Assembly: GCF_000469155.1 (NCBI RefSeq)
Contig: NZ_AWXE01000003.1
Coordinates: 62,001-126,000, forward strand
DNA length: 64,000 bases
Source: Candidatus Micropelagos thuwalensis
Lineage (GTDB): Bacteria > Pseudomonadota > Alphaproteobacteria > RS24
Direction of reading: 5' to 3'
The notes beneath the pieces are model-generated. The model did no database searches. It saw nothing but the letters and a program-made list of their open reading frames with translations, and was not told the DNA's origin. The stretch's first letter is position 1. Every line of letters begins with the position of its first letter. Positions 39,056 to 49,792 of this stretch are shown here, piece after piece. The position numbers were made by a program, and so were the translations under genes.

Positions 39056-41308
39056 TTAAAGTTTATTTTTGAAAGCAGGCCCCATCAGTCCATCTGAAGG
39101 AAACCCTTTAGGGCGGATGCGCCCAGCTTGCGCACGTGTTCCTTGCCAATCTGCCAAATCTTCAAATACGCGGCTACGACCGGCTCTGTCTGACACAATC
39201 AGTCCTTCATCAGCCTTAAAACTGCGCACATCTGCCAAACCACCTACATTGTATTTTTGCAATCTAACGCCTTTGCCGCGCCCCATTTCTGGCAAGTCAG
39301 CAAGCGGGAAAATGAGCAATTTTCTGTTTTCTCCTAATACCGCAATACTGTCGCCAGTTGCTGGGACACAACAGATTGCTTCATCCTCAACGCTAACATT
39401 TAAAATTTGCTTTCCAGCACGACGGGTGCTGTATAATTCACTTTCAGCAACAACAAACCCATTACCTGTGCGCGATGCCACCAAAAGCTTACGGGCTTCA
39501 TCATAGACAAATATCTCAACAACCTCATTGCCCGCTTCCAAATCAATCATCAGGCTTAACGGTTCGCCATTCCCGCGCCCACCCGGCAATTTGCTGACCT
39601 GAAGCACATAGGCGCGACCATTAGTGGCGAATAATACCAGCTTGTCTGTTGTTTGCGCATGAAGGACAAACTTTCCCTGATCGCCGGTTTTGTATTTTAT
39701 ATCTTTACCGTTTTCGGCATGCCCCTTCATGGATCTGATCCAGCCTTTTTGTGACAGAATAATCGTGACCGGCTCTTTTTCGACTAGGATTTCCGGCAAG
39801 ACATCCATCTCGGGCATCGCCTCGCCAAATGTACTTCTACGCTTTCCTAAATCTGTTTTTGGCCCATATTTTTTCTTCAATTCGCGAATGTCTGTCGCAA
39901 TCGACTTCCACTGCATGTCGTCAGATTTCAATAAAGCCTTCAACCCTTTGCGCTCGGCTACCAATTCTTTGTGTTCGGTGCGGATGGTTTGCTCTTCAAG
40001 TTTGCGTAACGCCCGCAGTCGCATATTCAAAATCGCTTCAGCTTGTACATCTGAGAGGTCAAAAGTTTTCATCAGATGCGTTTTCGGCTCATCTTCTTCG
40101 CGAATAATACGGATGACCTCATCAAGATTGAGATAGGCAATCAGATAACCGTCCAGAATTTCAAGCCGTGCTTCGATTTTATCAAGGCGAAAACGGCTTT
40201 TTCGCACCAAAACTTCTTTCCTGTGATCAAGCCATTCAAGTAGCAAATCGCGTAAGCCCATGACACAAGGAACACCCTTGGCATTCAATACATTCAAATT
40301 CATAGCAAAACGAATTTCCAAATCACTTTGTTTGAACAACACGCCCATAAGCTGATCAGGATTAATATTTTTAGAGCGCGGCACGAGTACCAGCCGGACA
40401 TCTTCAGCACTTTCGTCACGAATATCATCCAGCAAGGTGAGACTTCTATCTTGAATTTGCTCAGCAATTTTTTCTATCAGCCTGGCTTTTTGTACCTGAT
40501 AGGGAATTTCTGTGACTACAATCTGCCACATACCCCGGCCGAGAGTTTCAACTTGATAACGCGCTTGCAGTCTGACCGAACCACGGCCCGTGGCATAAAT
40601 TTCTTTCAGATTTTCCGGTGGTTCAACAATCACCCCACCGGTTGGAAAATCCGGCCCTTTTACACAATCCATTAAGGTATCAATACGCGCATTTCTCGCT
40701 TTCACTAAATGTAATGCGGCATCACATAATTCACCAATATTATGCGGTGGAATATTTGTCGCCATGCCAACCGCAATCCCTGATGAGCCATTTGCCAGCA
40801 AATTAGGGAAGGCAGCGGGGAGTACAATAGGTTCCTCCTCCTCTCCATCATAAGTGTCGCGGAAATCAACCGTATCATTATTAAGATCTTGCAGGAGAAG
40901 CTCGGCAATTTCTGTCATTCGCGCTTCAGTATACCGCATCGCGGCGGCACTATCGCCGTCGATGTTACCGAAATTACCCTGCCCGTCTACCAGCGGATAG
41001 CGGACTGCAAAGTCCTGCGCCTGCCGTACCAGAGCATCATAAACAGCCTGATCGCCATGCGGGTGATAACGACCAATCACATCGCCGACCACACGCGCGC
41101 ATTTTTTGAAACCCGATGCAGGGTCGAGTTTAAGCTGGCGCATCGCAAATAAAAGTCGCCTATGAACAGGTTTCAGACCGTCACGTGCATCCGGTAAGGC
41201 GCGATTTGTAATGGTGGAAAGAGCATAGGCAAGATAGCGGCTTTCCAAAGCATCTTGCAGTTTGACAGATTGCAACGGATCCTGGCCTGGCGTATCAAGT
41301 TTCGTCAT
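39056..41308 (-). CDS. parC: DNA topoisomerase IV subunit A
   Basis: A 750-residue type IIA topoisomerase subunit. The breakage-reunion domain shows [40 protein letters not shown] and the catalytic Tyr in [11 protein letters not shown] coiled coil and shortened C-terminal beta-propeller follow, without a GyrA box, so ParC is preferred to GyrA. It is at the end of the lepB-rnc-era-recO run, 35 bp from recO. Confidence 0.93.
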   Translation of the reverse strand: MTKLDTPGQDPLQSVKLQDALESRYLAYALSTITNRALPDARDGLKPVHRRLLFAMRQLKLDPASGFKKCARVVGDVIGRYHPHGDQAVYDALVRQAQDFAVRYPLVDGQGNFGNIDGDSAAAMRYTEARMTEIAELLLQDLNNDTVDFRDTYDGEEEEPIVLPAAFPNLLANGSSGIAVGMATNIPPHNIGELCDAALHLVKARNARIDTLMDCVKGPDFPTGGVIVEPPENLKEIYATGRGSVRLQARYQVETLGRGMWQIVVTEIPYQVQKARLIEKIAEQIQDRSLTLLDDIRDESAEDVRLVLVPRSKNINPDQLMGVLFKQSDLEIRFAMNLNVLNAKGVPCVMGLRDLLLEWLDHRKEVLVRKSRFRLDKIEARLEILDGYLIAYLNLDEVIRIIREEDEPKTHLMKTFDLSDVQAEAILNMRLRALRKLEEQTIRTEHKELVAERKGLKALLKSDDMQWKSIATDIRELKKKYGPKTDLGKRRSTFGEAMPEMDVLPEILVEKEPVTIILSQKGWIRSMKGHAENGKDIKYKTGDQGKFVLHAQTTDKLVLFATNGRAYVLQVSKLPGGRGNGEPLSLMIDLEAGNEVVEIFVYDEARKLLVASRTGNGFVVAESELYSTRRAGKQILNVSVEDEAICCVPATGDSIAVLGENRKLLIFPLADLPEMGRGKGVRLQKYNVGGLADVRSFKADEGLIVSDRAGRSRVFEDLADWQGTRAQAGRIRPKGFPSDGLMGPAFKNKL

Positions 41309-41343
41309 GCTTTTCCTATAGCAAGATTCGCCTGGCTCTTATC

Positions 41344-42072
41344 TTAGAAATCCGTAAAATCATCCAACATGTGAAGCAATCGTTCCCGACTTTCAGGCAT
41401 GTTTTCTTCTAGTTGATGCAACAGCCGCACGGTTAAAAAATGACCGGTTATTGACAGACCATTTTTGACATCTTCCAAGCTGACAGCAGCAGTGGAATCT
41501 CGGAAGAATTGTGGCATGGGAAATAGCTTATCCAGATAAGGCTCCGCCGCTTCTGCCGAAACAGCACGCCCCGAACGCGGTGAAATATGTGTCAAATTAA
41601 TGTTTGATCCATTCGCTGCACAACTCTCCAAATCAAGCCCAAAGCCCGTTTCCTCTAATAAGGCAAGTTCAAACCTTACCAGCAAGGGCAGCCAGACATC
41701 TAAATCCTCCAGATTATCCAGCAAAGTGCAAGTCGTGTCGTATAAACGGGGATAGCCGTTACGCTCCGGCAAAAAACGCAAAAGAGCGCAAACAGATGTC
41801 AGAGCAGCAAGAGTTTCGGGATGCGCCATTGCCCCAGCAACACGCGCTGTCGTTGCCTCAACAGTGAAAACACCCAAATGCTCAGAAAGTCGAGCTTTCC
41901 ATTCTGCCTGCACACTATTGCCGGGTTGAAGAACTGGACAAAGTCGTCGCCCAGTGCCACCGCGTACAAGCCCCGCGCAGCGACCAAATTCTCTTGTAAA
42001 CACCTCGATAATAACCGAGGTTTCGCCATGTCGGCGCGAAGATAAAACAACTCCCTCAGCGTTCCATTGCAT
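41344..42072 (-). CDS. recO: DNA repair protein RecO
   Basis: A RecO of about 242 residues, which loads RecA with RecR and anneals strands. The N-terminal OB-fold begins MQWNAEGVVLSSRRHGE; the start at 42072 is preferred because family members begin just there, while an upstream ATG adds five residues. The middle has GLVRGG and the C-terminal helical part GLSITGHFLTVRLL. The start lies inside the end of era. Confidence 0.92.
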   Translation of the reverse strand: MQWNAEGVVLSSRRHGETSVIIEVFTREFGRCAGLVRGGTGRRLCPVLQPGNSVQAEWKARLSEHLGVFTVEATTARVAGAMAHPETLAALTSVCALLRFLPERNGYPRLYDTTCTLLDNLEDLDVWLPLLVRFELALLEETGFGLDLESCAANGSNINLTHISPRSGRAVSAEAAEPYLDKLFPMPQFFRDSTAAVSLEDVKNGLSITGHFLTVRLLHQLEENMPESRERLLHMLDDFTDF

Positions 42073-42973
42073 TGACGGCTCCTGCATAATCTATGCCCAT
42101 CATCCTGTAACGCTCTGGATCATCTATCCAGTTGTCCCGCACTTTCACAAACAGAAACAGATGAACCTTGTGGCCAAATATATCTTCCATTTCAAGTCGC
42201 GCCTGAGACCCGATTTCACGGATGGATTGACCTCGCTTACCCAGCACAATCGCCTTCTGACTGTCGCGACGGACGAAAATCACCTGCTCAAGCCTTACAC
42301 TGCCGTCTTTTTGCCGCTTCCAGCTCTCTGTCTCTACAGTCAGCGCATAAGGAAGTTCCTGATGGAGTCGCAAAAATAATTTCTCTCGCGTTACTTCAGC
42401 TGCCAAGAATAAAGACGGTACATCGGCAGCCATGTCTTCAGAATAATGCCAAGGCCCTTCTGGCACCAACTGAGCGAGATAGCTCTTTAACTCTTCAAGA
42501 CCTGTCTCTTTCAGCGCAGAAACCATGAATGTATCAGCAAAGTTTGCAGCCTCATTAAGCTGTTGAGTTAATTCCAAAAGCTTTTCACGCTTCACCGCAT
42601 CAACCTTGTTCAAAACTAAAATGACCGGTTTGGATGTATTCTTGACACCCGCCAGAACAAGCTCAGTTTCAGCAGGTAAAGCACAACTGGCATCAAGAAC
42701 GACAAGAACCGCATCCGCTTCTTCCGCGCCACTCCATGCTTCTTGAACCATGGCTTTATCAAGTTTTTTTACGCCTGAAAATATTCCAGGCGTATCGACC
42801 AGAACCACTTGAGACTGTTCATGCATCATAACTGCACGCAATCGCGCCCGTGTGGTCTGGGCTTTATGGGTAACGATGGCAACTTTCTGACCGACTAGCG
42901 CGTTTGACAGTGTCGACTTGCCAGCATTGGGGGGGCCAATTACGGCGATAAACCCAAAGCGATTTTCTGTCAT
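42056..42973 (-). CDS. era: GTPase Era
   Basis: A 305-residue 16S rRNA-binding GTPase. The G motifs are GPPNAGKSTLSNALVG (G1), VDTPGIFSG (G3) and VLNKVDAV (G4). The C-terminal KH domain holds QKAIVLGKRGQSIREIGSQAR. It overlaps rnc by 4 nt (ATGA) on the 5' side and recO on the 3' side. Confidence 0.96.
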   Translation of the reverse strand: MTENRFGFIAVIGPPNAGKSTLSNALVGQKVAIVTHKAQTTRARLRAVMMHEQSQVVLVDTPGIFSGVKKLDKAMVQEAWSGAEEADAVLVVLDASCALPAETELVLAGVKNTSKPVILVLNKVDAVKREKLLELTQQLNEAANFADTFMVSALKETGLEELKSYLAQLVPEGPWHYSEDMAADVPSLFLAAEVTREKLFLRLHQELPYALTVETESWKRQKDGSVRLEQVIFVRRDSQKAIVLGKRGQSIREIGSQARLEMEDIFGHKVHLFLFVKVRDNWIDDPERYRMMGIDYAGAVNAMER

Positions 42974-43668
42974 GATGTCTCCACAATGCCCGTCAATAAT
43001 TTTTCTAGAAGACTTCGCGCCGCTTCTATTTCAGCTTTCTTTTTGGATCCTGCCTTAGCCGATAGCCGTAAGCCATTATCAAGGCTAACCTCAACCGTAA
43101 TAATCGGCGCATGGTCAGGCCCTGTCTTGTCAATCAACTTATAACTTGGCGCACCTAAACCCTCACGGCTGGCATATTCTTGCAAGTCAGACTTCGGATT
43201 TGTCGGCACATTCGTCATATCATCTAGCATGGGTGTCCACGCTTTAAGAATAAATGAGGAAGCAACCTCTAATCCACCATCCAGATAAAGCGCAGCAATA
43301 ATGGCTTCACACAGATTCGCCATTACATTATCGCTCAGCATAATATTCTCATTATGTTCATCGCGGATAAGCGGCGCGGCCATATTATATTGTTGTGCAA
43401 TTTGAGAACAGCTATGACGACTAACCAATACCCCTAGTCTTTTTGCAAGCTCGCCTTCATCCGCTTCAGGATATTTAGTCATCAATGCTTCGGAGATCAC
43501 CAGCCCCAGCACCCGATCACCCAGAAACTCAAGGCGTTCATTACTACGACCTGCCATGCTGGAATGGTGCAGGGCTTCATCAAGCAAGGTTGGATTAAGG
43601 AAATCATGCGCAAGTTTTTTTATGAGCGCGTCTTTGGCTTTATTATGTCCGACGTTTTCAGGTGTCAC
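42970..43668 (-). CDS. rnc: Ribonuclease III
   Basis: A 232-residue double-strand RNase. The catalytic signature NERLEFLGDRVLGLVI with Glu and Asp is complete, and a second acidic site lies in NLCEAIIAALYLDGG. A dsRNA-binding domain ends the protein (DLQEYASREGLGAPSYKLI). It is coupled by 4-nt overlaps to lepB and era. In type II CRISPR systems RNase III also matures crRNA:tracrRNA duplexes, which is relevant for the cas9 at the right edge. Confidence 0.96.
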   Translation of the reverse strand: MTPENVGHNKAKDALIKKLAHDFLNPTLLDEALHHSSMAGRSNERLEFLGDRVLGLVISEALMTKYPEADEGELAKRLGVLVSRHSCSQIAQQYNMAAPLIRDEHNENIMLSDNVMANLCEAIIAALYLDGGLEVASSFILKAWTPMLDDMTNVPTNPKSDLQEYASREGLGAPSYKLIDKTGPDHAPIITVEVSLDNGLRLSAKAGSKKKAEIEAARSLLEKLLTGIVETS

Positions 43669-44441
43669 TCAACGGCCTCAAAAATGCGGACCCATCGAAT
43701 ATTGACCGGCCATTCCCAGACCCTCCAAAAAACCCCTAGATGATTGACTGAGAAAAATTTCACCTCGGCACGACCAACAATATTCTCATACGGCACAAAT
43801 CCAACGGCACGCGAAAAGCGACTATCCATAGAATTGTCCCGATTATCACCCATCACAAAATAATAACCTTGCGGAACATTAAAAATTGCCGTGTTGTCGC
43901 CGCGACCATTTTCCACCAAATCAAGCGTCCGGTAACGAACACCATTGGGAAGGGTTTCAACATATTGTGTAATCTTCAGATCTTCCCCGTCGGCTTGGGG
44001 GGACACAAAATCCTCAATCTTCTCGCGCGCAACGGCACTCCCATTGAGATAAAGCTGTCCATTCTGTACTTGTATTGTATCCCCGGGCAGGCCAACGACG
44101 CGCTTGATATAATCGGTACGGTTGTCACGCGGTAGTTTAAAAACAATGACATCACCTCGCGTTACATCTTGACCCATTATGCGATCAGAAAAAAGGGGCG
44201 GGGAAAAAGGCAAACTATGTTTTGAGTAGCCATAGCTATATTTTGAAACAAATAAGTAATCACCAATTAACAGTGTCGGCAACATTGACCCGGAAGGGAT
44301 GCTAAAAGGTTGAAACAAAAGCGAACGGAACAATATCGCGATAATCAGCGCCTGAAGCGCAATCCAGATATTGTCAGAAAAATTTTGCTTAAAATCTTCC
44401 TTATCTTTGGCGGGGTTTAGATTATCTTCAGACATATTCAT
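43665..44441 (-). CDS. lepB: Signal peptidase I
   Basis: A 258-residue leader peptidase. One N-terminal membrane helix (about 28-45) leads to the catalytic Ser in FSIPSGSMLPTLLIGD and the catalytic Lys in DYIKRVVGLPGDTI. The box GYYFVMGDNRDNSMDSR is also present. It would process the many signal peptides coded at the right end of the window. Adjacent to acpS and rnc. Confidence 0.95.
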   Translation of the reverse strand: MNMSEDNLNPAKDKEDFKQNFSDNIWIALQALIIAILFRSLLFQPFSIPSGSMLPTLLIGDYLFVSKYSYGYSKHSLPFSPPLFSDRIMGQDVTRGDVIVFKLPRDNRTDYIKRVVGLPGDTIQVQNGQLYLNGSAVAREKIEDFVSPQADGEDLKITQYVETLPNGVRYRTLDLVENGRGDNTAIFNVPQGYYFVMGDNRDNSMDSRFSRAVGFVPYENIVGRAEVKFFSVNHLGVFWRVWEWPVNIRWVRIFEAVE

Positions 44442-44452
44442 CTTACCCCGAA

Positions 44453-44926
44453 TTAATGTGATGCCTGTGCGGCAGAAAGAATAACAAACGCCATCGCATA
44501 ATCACCCTCATCAGATAGACTGATATGAACTTCTGGTGTCATGCCTGCCGGGGTCATCTCATGAAGTCTTGCTTCAGCTTCACCTGAAAGTTTCAATATT
44601 GGCCGCCCGTTTAATTCATTCTCCACAAGGATATCCTTAAAACCTACAGCCCGAGGGTTATTCTCTGCAGACGCATTTTCTTCTTTTTCGACGTTCTGCA
44701 TGTTTTTGAGACCACTCAAGCCCCGTATCCCAACACCTAAAGCCTTGGCGCAAGCTTCCTTCGCAGCGAATCTTTTAGCATAAGCGGCCGCAGGCGATTG
44801 CTGCGCCCGCGCGCGGGTTTGTTCAATCTCTGCAAAAACACGGTTCTCAAAGCGATCCTCGTATTTTTCCAAGGATTGCGTGATACGTCGAATATCTGTC
44901 AAATCACTACCAATACCCAAAATCAT
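44453..44926 (-). CDS. acpS: Holo-[acyl-carrier-protein] synthase
   Basis: A 157-residue phosphopantetheinyl transferase that activates ACP. ILGIGSDLTDIRRI carries the Mg-binding Asp, and AAYAKRFAAKEACAKALGVGI the second catalytic region. An insertion of about 25 residues (around 75-100) makes it longer than the usual 125-135. It starts 2 bp after pdxJ. Confidence 0.93.
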   Translation of the reverse strand: MILGIGSDLTDIRRITQSLEKYEDRFENRVFAEIEQTRARAQQSPAAAYAKRFAAKEACAKALGVGIRGLSGLKNMQNVEKEENASAENNPRAVGFKDILVENELNGRPILKLSGEAEARLHEMTPAGMTPEVHISLSDEGDYAMAFVILSAAQASH

Positions 44927-44928
44927 GC

Positions 44929-45735
44929 TTACAACTCCACTGATTTGAGTTCAGGAGAGACTAGAGGCGACCTATCCGCCGCATCAATCAAGCAACGCAT
45001 TTTACGGATAACATTTTCAAGCCCTTCAAAAATAGCCTCACCAATCATGAAATGCCCGATATTTAATTCACGCATACCTTCGATTGCCGCTACCGGCTGA
45101 ACCGTTTCAAAACACAAACCATGACCGGCATGAACTTCAAGACCAGCCTGATGCGCCATAGCCGCTGAAGCGATCAAACGTTCAAGCTCAGATACTTTTT
45201 TTGTCTCATGACCTGCAGTATGTGCTTCGCAATAAGACCCTGTGTGTAACTCGACAACAGCTGCACCCAATGCCTTTGACACCGCTACCTGCACAGGATC
45301 AGGGTCAATGAATAACGATACGCGACACCCGGCATTTGCAAGTTTGTCTACAATGGGCGCAAGCACCTTATGCTCCGCCGCAACATCCAGCCCACCTTCA
45401 GTGGTCACTTCCTGGCGTTTTTCCGGCACAATACAAACTGCATGTGGTTTGTGACGCAGGGCAATATTCAGCATTTCTTCCGTAGCCGCCATTTCCAAAT
45501 TAAGCGGTAAATTAATTTCAGTGGATAGCCGTTCAATATCTGCATCAGAGATATGACGCCTGTCTTCTCTTAGATGTGCAGTGATACCATCCGCTCCGGC
45601 TTCCGCAGCAAGCACGGCAGCTCTTACTGGATCAGGATGCTCACCACCACGCGCATTGCGAATGGTCGCAACGTGATCAATATTCACGCCTAATCTTACA
45701 TTAAATTTCGCATTATCTGTCATTTGACTGCTCAT
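44929..45735 (-). CDS. pdxJ: Pyridoxine 5'-phosphate synthase
   Basis: A 268-residue TIM-barrel enzyme, the last step of the DXP-dependent vitamin B6 route. RLGVNIDHVATIRNARG, GADGITAHLREDRRHI, CRVSLFIDPDP and LEVHAGHGLC are diagnostic. It lies between the DUF2062 gene and acpS. Confidence 0.96.
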   Translation of the reverse strand: MSSQMTDNAKFNVRLGVNIDHVATIRNARGGEHPDPVRAAVLAAEAGADGITAHLREDRRHISDADIERLSTEINLPLNLEMAATEEMLNIALRHKPHAVCIVPEKRQEVTTEGGLDVAAEHKVLAPIVDKLANAGCRVSLFIDPDPVQVAVSKALGAAVVELHTGSYCEAHTAGHETKKVSELERLIASAAMAHQAGLEVHAGHGLCFETVQPVAAIEGMRELNIGHFMIGEAIFEGLENVIRKMRCLIDAADRSPLVSPELKSVEL

Positions 45736-45822
45736 GACTATTCATCGTGGTTCGGTTTAATTCCAAGGGCGTTTCATAATACAACAGACTCCCTAAAGTC
45801 TCATAGCATGTCTCTTATCACT

Positions 45823-46380
45823 TCAGAGACTGGAATTAACGTTTTTTTTCTTAACTGCACGTTCTGCCTTTTTCGTTTTGTATAAATTTATCAAAATATT
45901 AGAGGGTATATAGGTCAAAACAGTGATTAAAACACCCACAGGGAAGGCTCCAATAGTCATTGGGACAATAATTGGACCGAATATCTCAAGCGGCGACATA
46001 AATATATTCTCCAGCGAAATCTCCGGAAACGCATTATCGTCAAATCCCCGCCCCAGCAAAAAATTGCCCGTATTAAATGTAGATAACCAGATAAAAGGAA
46101 AAGTGAACGGATTGCCAACCCATGTGCCGATAGCCGAAGCAAGAATATTACCCCCGAAAAACCACGCGAGTAATGCCGCCGTCGCAAAATGAGTTCCCAT
46201 AAATGGAGAGGCCGATACACCCGCGCCAATAGCAAGCCCAAGAGCGATACTGTGAACATCTCCTTTTAAACGCAACAATCTATGCAAAACATATTGTGAC
46301 GCTCGATACCACCCTGCCCGAGGCCAAATCCACTCACGAAACTGACTTAAACTGTCTAGCGGCCGCCGTCTCTTGAACAT
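45823..46380 (-). CDS. DUF2062 membrane protein
   Basis: A 185-residue membrane protein of the DUF2062 family. Three hydrophobic segments follow a basic N-terminus; the motif PHSIALGLAIGAGVSASPFMG-like region (here VHSIALGLAIGAG) and GNPFTFPFIW are conserved. Function unknown. It overlaps the pyrE stop by one base and is co-transcribed with it. Confidence 0.85.
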   Translation of the reverse strand: MFKRRRPLDSLSQFREWIWPRAGWYRASQYVLHRLLRLKGDVHSIALGLAIGAGVSASPFMGTHFATAALLAWFFGGNILASAIGTWVGNPFTFPFIWLSTFNTGNFLLGRGFDDNAFPEISLENIFMSPLEIFGPIIVPMTIGAFPVGVLITVLTYIPSNILINLYKTKKAERAVKKKNVNSSL

Positions 46381-46979
46381 TATTTCCCCAATGACCGACT
46401 GCCGGGCTTAATGGCTTTTACGGATTTTAAATCTGCAGGCACGTTTTTGGGCTGAAAAGTTTCAATTTCCAAATCGGCAAGTGAAAGGAGTTTAACGCCG
46501 ATTTTTGCCTTACCACCTGAACGGTTGATAAGGCATGTCGCACCAACAACCGAACCGCCATGCTCCCTAATCGCTGATATGGCCTCCTTAGATGAAAGCC
46601 CGGTGGTAACGATGTCTTCCACCATCAAAACTCTGGGCTTTCGCCCTTGAATTGTCTCAAGCTCAAAACCACGACGAAAAGTGAATTTGCCATTTTCGCG
46701 CTCAAGGAACATTGCTGGCACACCTAATTGCCGTCCCATTTCATAGCCGACAATCACGCCACCCATAGCGGGAGAAACTACATAATCAATCTCTTTATTA
46801 ATTTCTTGTTTAACTTTACCTGCCAGTGCTTTGCATAGCCGTGCTGCGCGCTTTGCGTCCATTAACACGCGGGCACATTGAAGATAATTCCGGCTATGTA
46901 GGCCTGAAGAAAGAATGAAATGCCCATCAAGCAGCGCGCCCCAGTCTCGAAACAGTTTTAATACAGCTTCAGATTTCAT
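46380..46979 (-). CDS. pyrE: Orotate phosphoribosyltransferase
   Basis: A 199-residue PRTase that makes OMP. The PRPP-binding loop is RVLMVEDIVTTGLSSKEAI. FILSSGLHSRNYLQCARVL and VSPAMGGVIVGYEMGRQL complete the active site. It sits between relA/spoT and DUF2062, a standard alphaproteobacterial place. Confidence 0.95.
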   Translation of the reverse strand: MKSEAVLKLFRDWGALLDGHFILSSGLHSRNYLQCARVLMDAKRAARLCKALAGKVKQEINKEIDYVVSPAMGGVIVGYEMGRQLGVPAMFLERENGKFTFRRGFELETIQGRKPRVLMVEDIVTTGLSSKEAISAIREHGGSVVGATCLINRSGGKAKIGVKLLSLADLEIETFQPKNVPADLKSVKAIKPGSRSLGK

Positions 46980-47015
46980 TTAACGCTCTCTCATCGGTGT
47001 AATGGGGTTACTTGA

Positions 47016-49172
47016 CTAAGCTACAACTCTTTTAACGCGATTCACGAGGCGGCTTCCCCTTAATGCAGAAATTATTTCTTTAACATGATTTAAATCGCGT
47101 ACCTCCAAATCCATTTCAAGCAAGCAGAAATCTTCATCACGTTGGTTCATGGATAAGTTAGAAATATTCGCACCAAATTCACCAATTGTTCGGGAAATAA
47201 TCGCAAGTGCGCCAATCTTATTTGCTACGGTTAGCGAGAGGCGCGTATCATACATGCGACCATGACTGGCTTCATCATCCCACTTCAACGGCAACCATCT
47301 ATCCAGTTCAGCCTCATAATCTTGGAGCAGGGGTGAAGATATTGGATATACCATCACCCCTTCACCGGGAGTCATAATACCGACAATACGATCACCAGGC
47401 AGGGGGAAGGTTTCAGGCGCAAATTTTATTGCTGAGAATGAGTCACCACCAATAACAGGGGCATTTTTATTGCCGTCACTGCCCACTTTCGACGTAATGG
47501 CATTTAGCGCAGTCACAAGCATTCCAGGTGATTTCTGGTCAGGATATACTTTCCTGAAAACCTCGGTACCTGACACCTGCCCTGCGCCGACCATAGCGTA
47601 AAGATCATCCAGAGTTTCACATTCAAACGGCACTAGTGCGCGTTCAAGGTGATTATCGTCATTACTTTTCTTTTCCGCCTGAAACACACTCGCGATGATT
47701 TCCCGCCCAGTCTTGATATGTGCCAGATGCTCATTCTCGCGTAGATGATGACGAATAGCTGCACGCGCTTTACCAGTCACCACAATGCTTTCCCAATTTG
47801 CCGAAGGCAATTGCCCTTCAGCACGGATAATCTCAACTTCATCACCATTACGCAGAACAGTTCTAATGGGCGTGATATTCCCATTCACTCGTGCGCCCGC
47901 ACAGCTATTACCAACTTCGGTGTGAACCGCATAAGCAAAGTCAAGCGGTGTCGCGCCTTTCGGCAGGGCGATAATTCTCCCTTTAGGGGTAAAACAAAAA
48001 ACCTGATCATGGAAAAGTTCCATTTTGGTATCTTCGAGAAATTCCTCTGCGGTGTTAGCAATTTTCAGCTGGTCGACAAGTTCCTGAAGCCATTTAAACG
48101 GCTTGATATCTTCAAAAACTTTTCTTCGATCGTCATCGCTGTCCTTGTAAAGCCAGTGGGCGGCGACACCATTTTGAGCAATTGTGTGCATTTCAGACGT
48201 ACGAATTTGAATTTCAACGCGCTGCCGGTTTGGGCCGATAATCGTGGTATGAAGTGATCGATAATTATTTGTCTTAGGCACTGAAATATAATCTTTAAAG
48301 CGCCCCGGAACAAATTGCCATTTCCTGTGAACGGCGCCGAGTGCTCGGTAACAGTCAGCCTCCGTATCGACAATAACGCGGAAACCAAAAATATCTGAGA
48401 GTTGCTCAAGAGAGATAGATTTATTTTCCATTTTTCGCCAAATTGAAAATGGGCTCTTTTCACGGCCTTCCACAGCGGCGTCAACATCTTCCTCAGTGAG
48501 CAGATTTTTTAAATCATAAGCGATACTGTCCAACATGTCGCTGCGCTCGGCTTTAAGCGCTGCCAGTTTCTCGGAAATCAAGTTATAGCCTTGCGGCTTT
48601 AACATTTTAAAGGAGAGGTCCTCCAGTTCCTCACGAAAGGATTGAATGCCCATTCGCCCTGCCAGCGGCGCGTATATCTCTAATGTCTCCTGCGCGATGC
48701 GCTGTTTGCGCGAAGGGTCCTGAATATAATGCAATGTCCGCATATTGTGCAGACGGTCAGCCAGCTTAACAATCAGGACACGAATATCATTCGCAGTCGA
48801 CACCAATAATTTACGGAAATTTTCTGCTTGTTTATTTTGATCGGCAGTAAGCTCAAGCTTAGAAAGTTTGGTAACGCCATCAACTAATTGCGCGACTTCC
48901 TCACCAAAAAGCTTTTGCAACTCCTCATAAGTTGCATCCGTATCCTCAAGCGTATCATGAAGGAGACCCGTGACAATGGTTGGCTCGTCTAACTTTAATT
49001 CTGTTAATATACCGGCCACTTCGACAGGGTGTGAAAAATAGGGATCACCAGACGCGCGCTTCTGGTCACCATGTTTCTTAACGGTAAACACATAGGCCTG
49101 ATTAAGAAGGGTTTCATCAAGATTGCTGAGATAACCTGAGACTTTGTCAACAAGCTCAAATTGACGCATCAT
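47016..49172 (-). CDS. spoT: Bifunctional (p)ppGpp synthetase/hydrolase
   Basis: A 718-residue RelA/SpoT homologue (Rsh). The hydrolase HD domain is intact (SHPVEVAGIL, GLLHDTLEDTDAT). The synthetase follows with GFRVIVDTEADCYRALGAVH and DYISVPKTNNYRSLHTT. A TGS domain (KGATPLDFAYAVHTEVG) and a C-terminal ACT domain complete it. Both activities should therefore be present, as in the single Rsh of most alphaproteobacteria. Confidence 0.95.
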   Translation of the reverse strand: MMRQFELVDKVSGYLSNLDETLLNQAYVFTVKKHGDQKRASGDPYFSHPVEVAGILTELKLDEPTIVTGLLHDTLEDTDATYEELQKLFGEEVAQLVDGVTKLSKLELTADQNKQAENFRKLLVSTANDIRVLIVKLADRLHNMRTLHYIQDPSRKQRIAQETLEIYAPLAGRMGIQSFREELEDLSFKMLKPQGYNLISEKLAALKAERSDMLDSIAYDLKNLLTEEDVDAAVEGREKSPFSIWRKMENKSISLEQLSDIFGFRVIVDTEADCYRALGAVHRKWQFVPGRFKDYISVPKTNNYRSLHTTIIGPNRQRVEIQIRTSEMHTIAQNGVAAHWLYKDSDDDRRKVFEDIKPFKWLQELVDQLKIANTAEEFLEDTKMELFHDQVFCFTPKGRIIALPKGATPLDFAYAVHTEVGNSCAGARVNGNITPIRTVLRNGDEVEIIRAEGQLPSANWESIVVTGKARAAIRHHLRENEHLAHIKTGREIIASVFQAEKKSNDDNHLERALVPFECETLDDLYAMVGAGQVSGTEVFRKVYPDQKSPGMLVTALNAITSKVGSDGNKNAPVIGGDSFSAIKFAPETFPLPGDRIVGIMTPGEGVMVYPISSPLLQDYEAELDRWLPLKWDDEASHGRMYDTRLSLTVANKIGALAIISRTIGEFGANISNLSMNQRDEDFCLLEMDLEVRDLNHVKEIISALRGSRLVNRVKRVVA

Positions 49173-49205
49173 TGTGGCACCCTCCTAAAATAGCGTTTAG
49201 GAGTC

Positions 49206-49652
49206 TCAGTAATCGTTACCCTTGTCATGATTGGAACTACTGCTGGATCCTTTAGAGGCCGTTTGCTCCATTTCTTGGAGGGCAGCAAGAATGTCTTCTT
49301 CAGCCATTGGAGGGGCAGAGACCTCTTGTAAGGCTTCTTCACCCGCCTCAACATCTGTCTCAACTGTTTCAGCTGGAGCGAGTTGAGGAGCCATAACTTG
49401 CATGTCAGCTTCCGGCTCATCAACATCCACCTGACGTTGCATGGATGAAACCAATTGCTCGCGCAAATCATCTGGTTCAAGTTTTTCGTCGGCTATTTCA
49501 CGAAGGGCGACGACTGGGTTTTTATCATTATCACGCTCTACAAGAATTTCTGAGCCAGCAGACATGCCCCGGGCGCGGTGAGCAGAAAACAGAACCAATT
49601 CAAAACGATTGGGAATTTTGTCAACACAGTCTTCAACGGTAACACGTGCCAT
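49206..49652 (-). CDS. rpoZ: RNA polymerase omega subunit
   Basis: A 148-residue omega subunit. The N-terminal 65 residues are the conserved part: [20 protein letters not shown] and [15 protein letters not shown]. The rest is an acidic Glu/Ala/Ser-rich tail, longer than usual and probably disordered. It is just upstream of relA/spoT. Confidence 0.95.
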   Translation of the reverse strand: MARVTVEDCVDKIPNRFELVLFSAHRARGMSAGSEILVERDNDKNPVVALREIADEKLEPDDLREQLVSSMQRQVDVDEPEADMQVMAPQLAPAETVETDVEAGEEALQEVSAPPMAEEDILAALQEMEQTASKGSSSSSNHDKGNDY

Positions 49653-49792
49653 ACTTAAACTCCTGAAATAATTAGCTTGTATTGATTAATCATATAAAAC
49701 AGATTTCAACTAATGAAACATGATTTTTGATAATTAACAAATCGATTGCAGTGTAGTTACTTCTATTTTGGTCATTTCGCAAGAAAAAACAC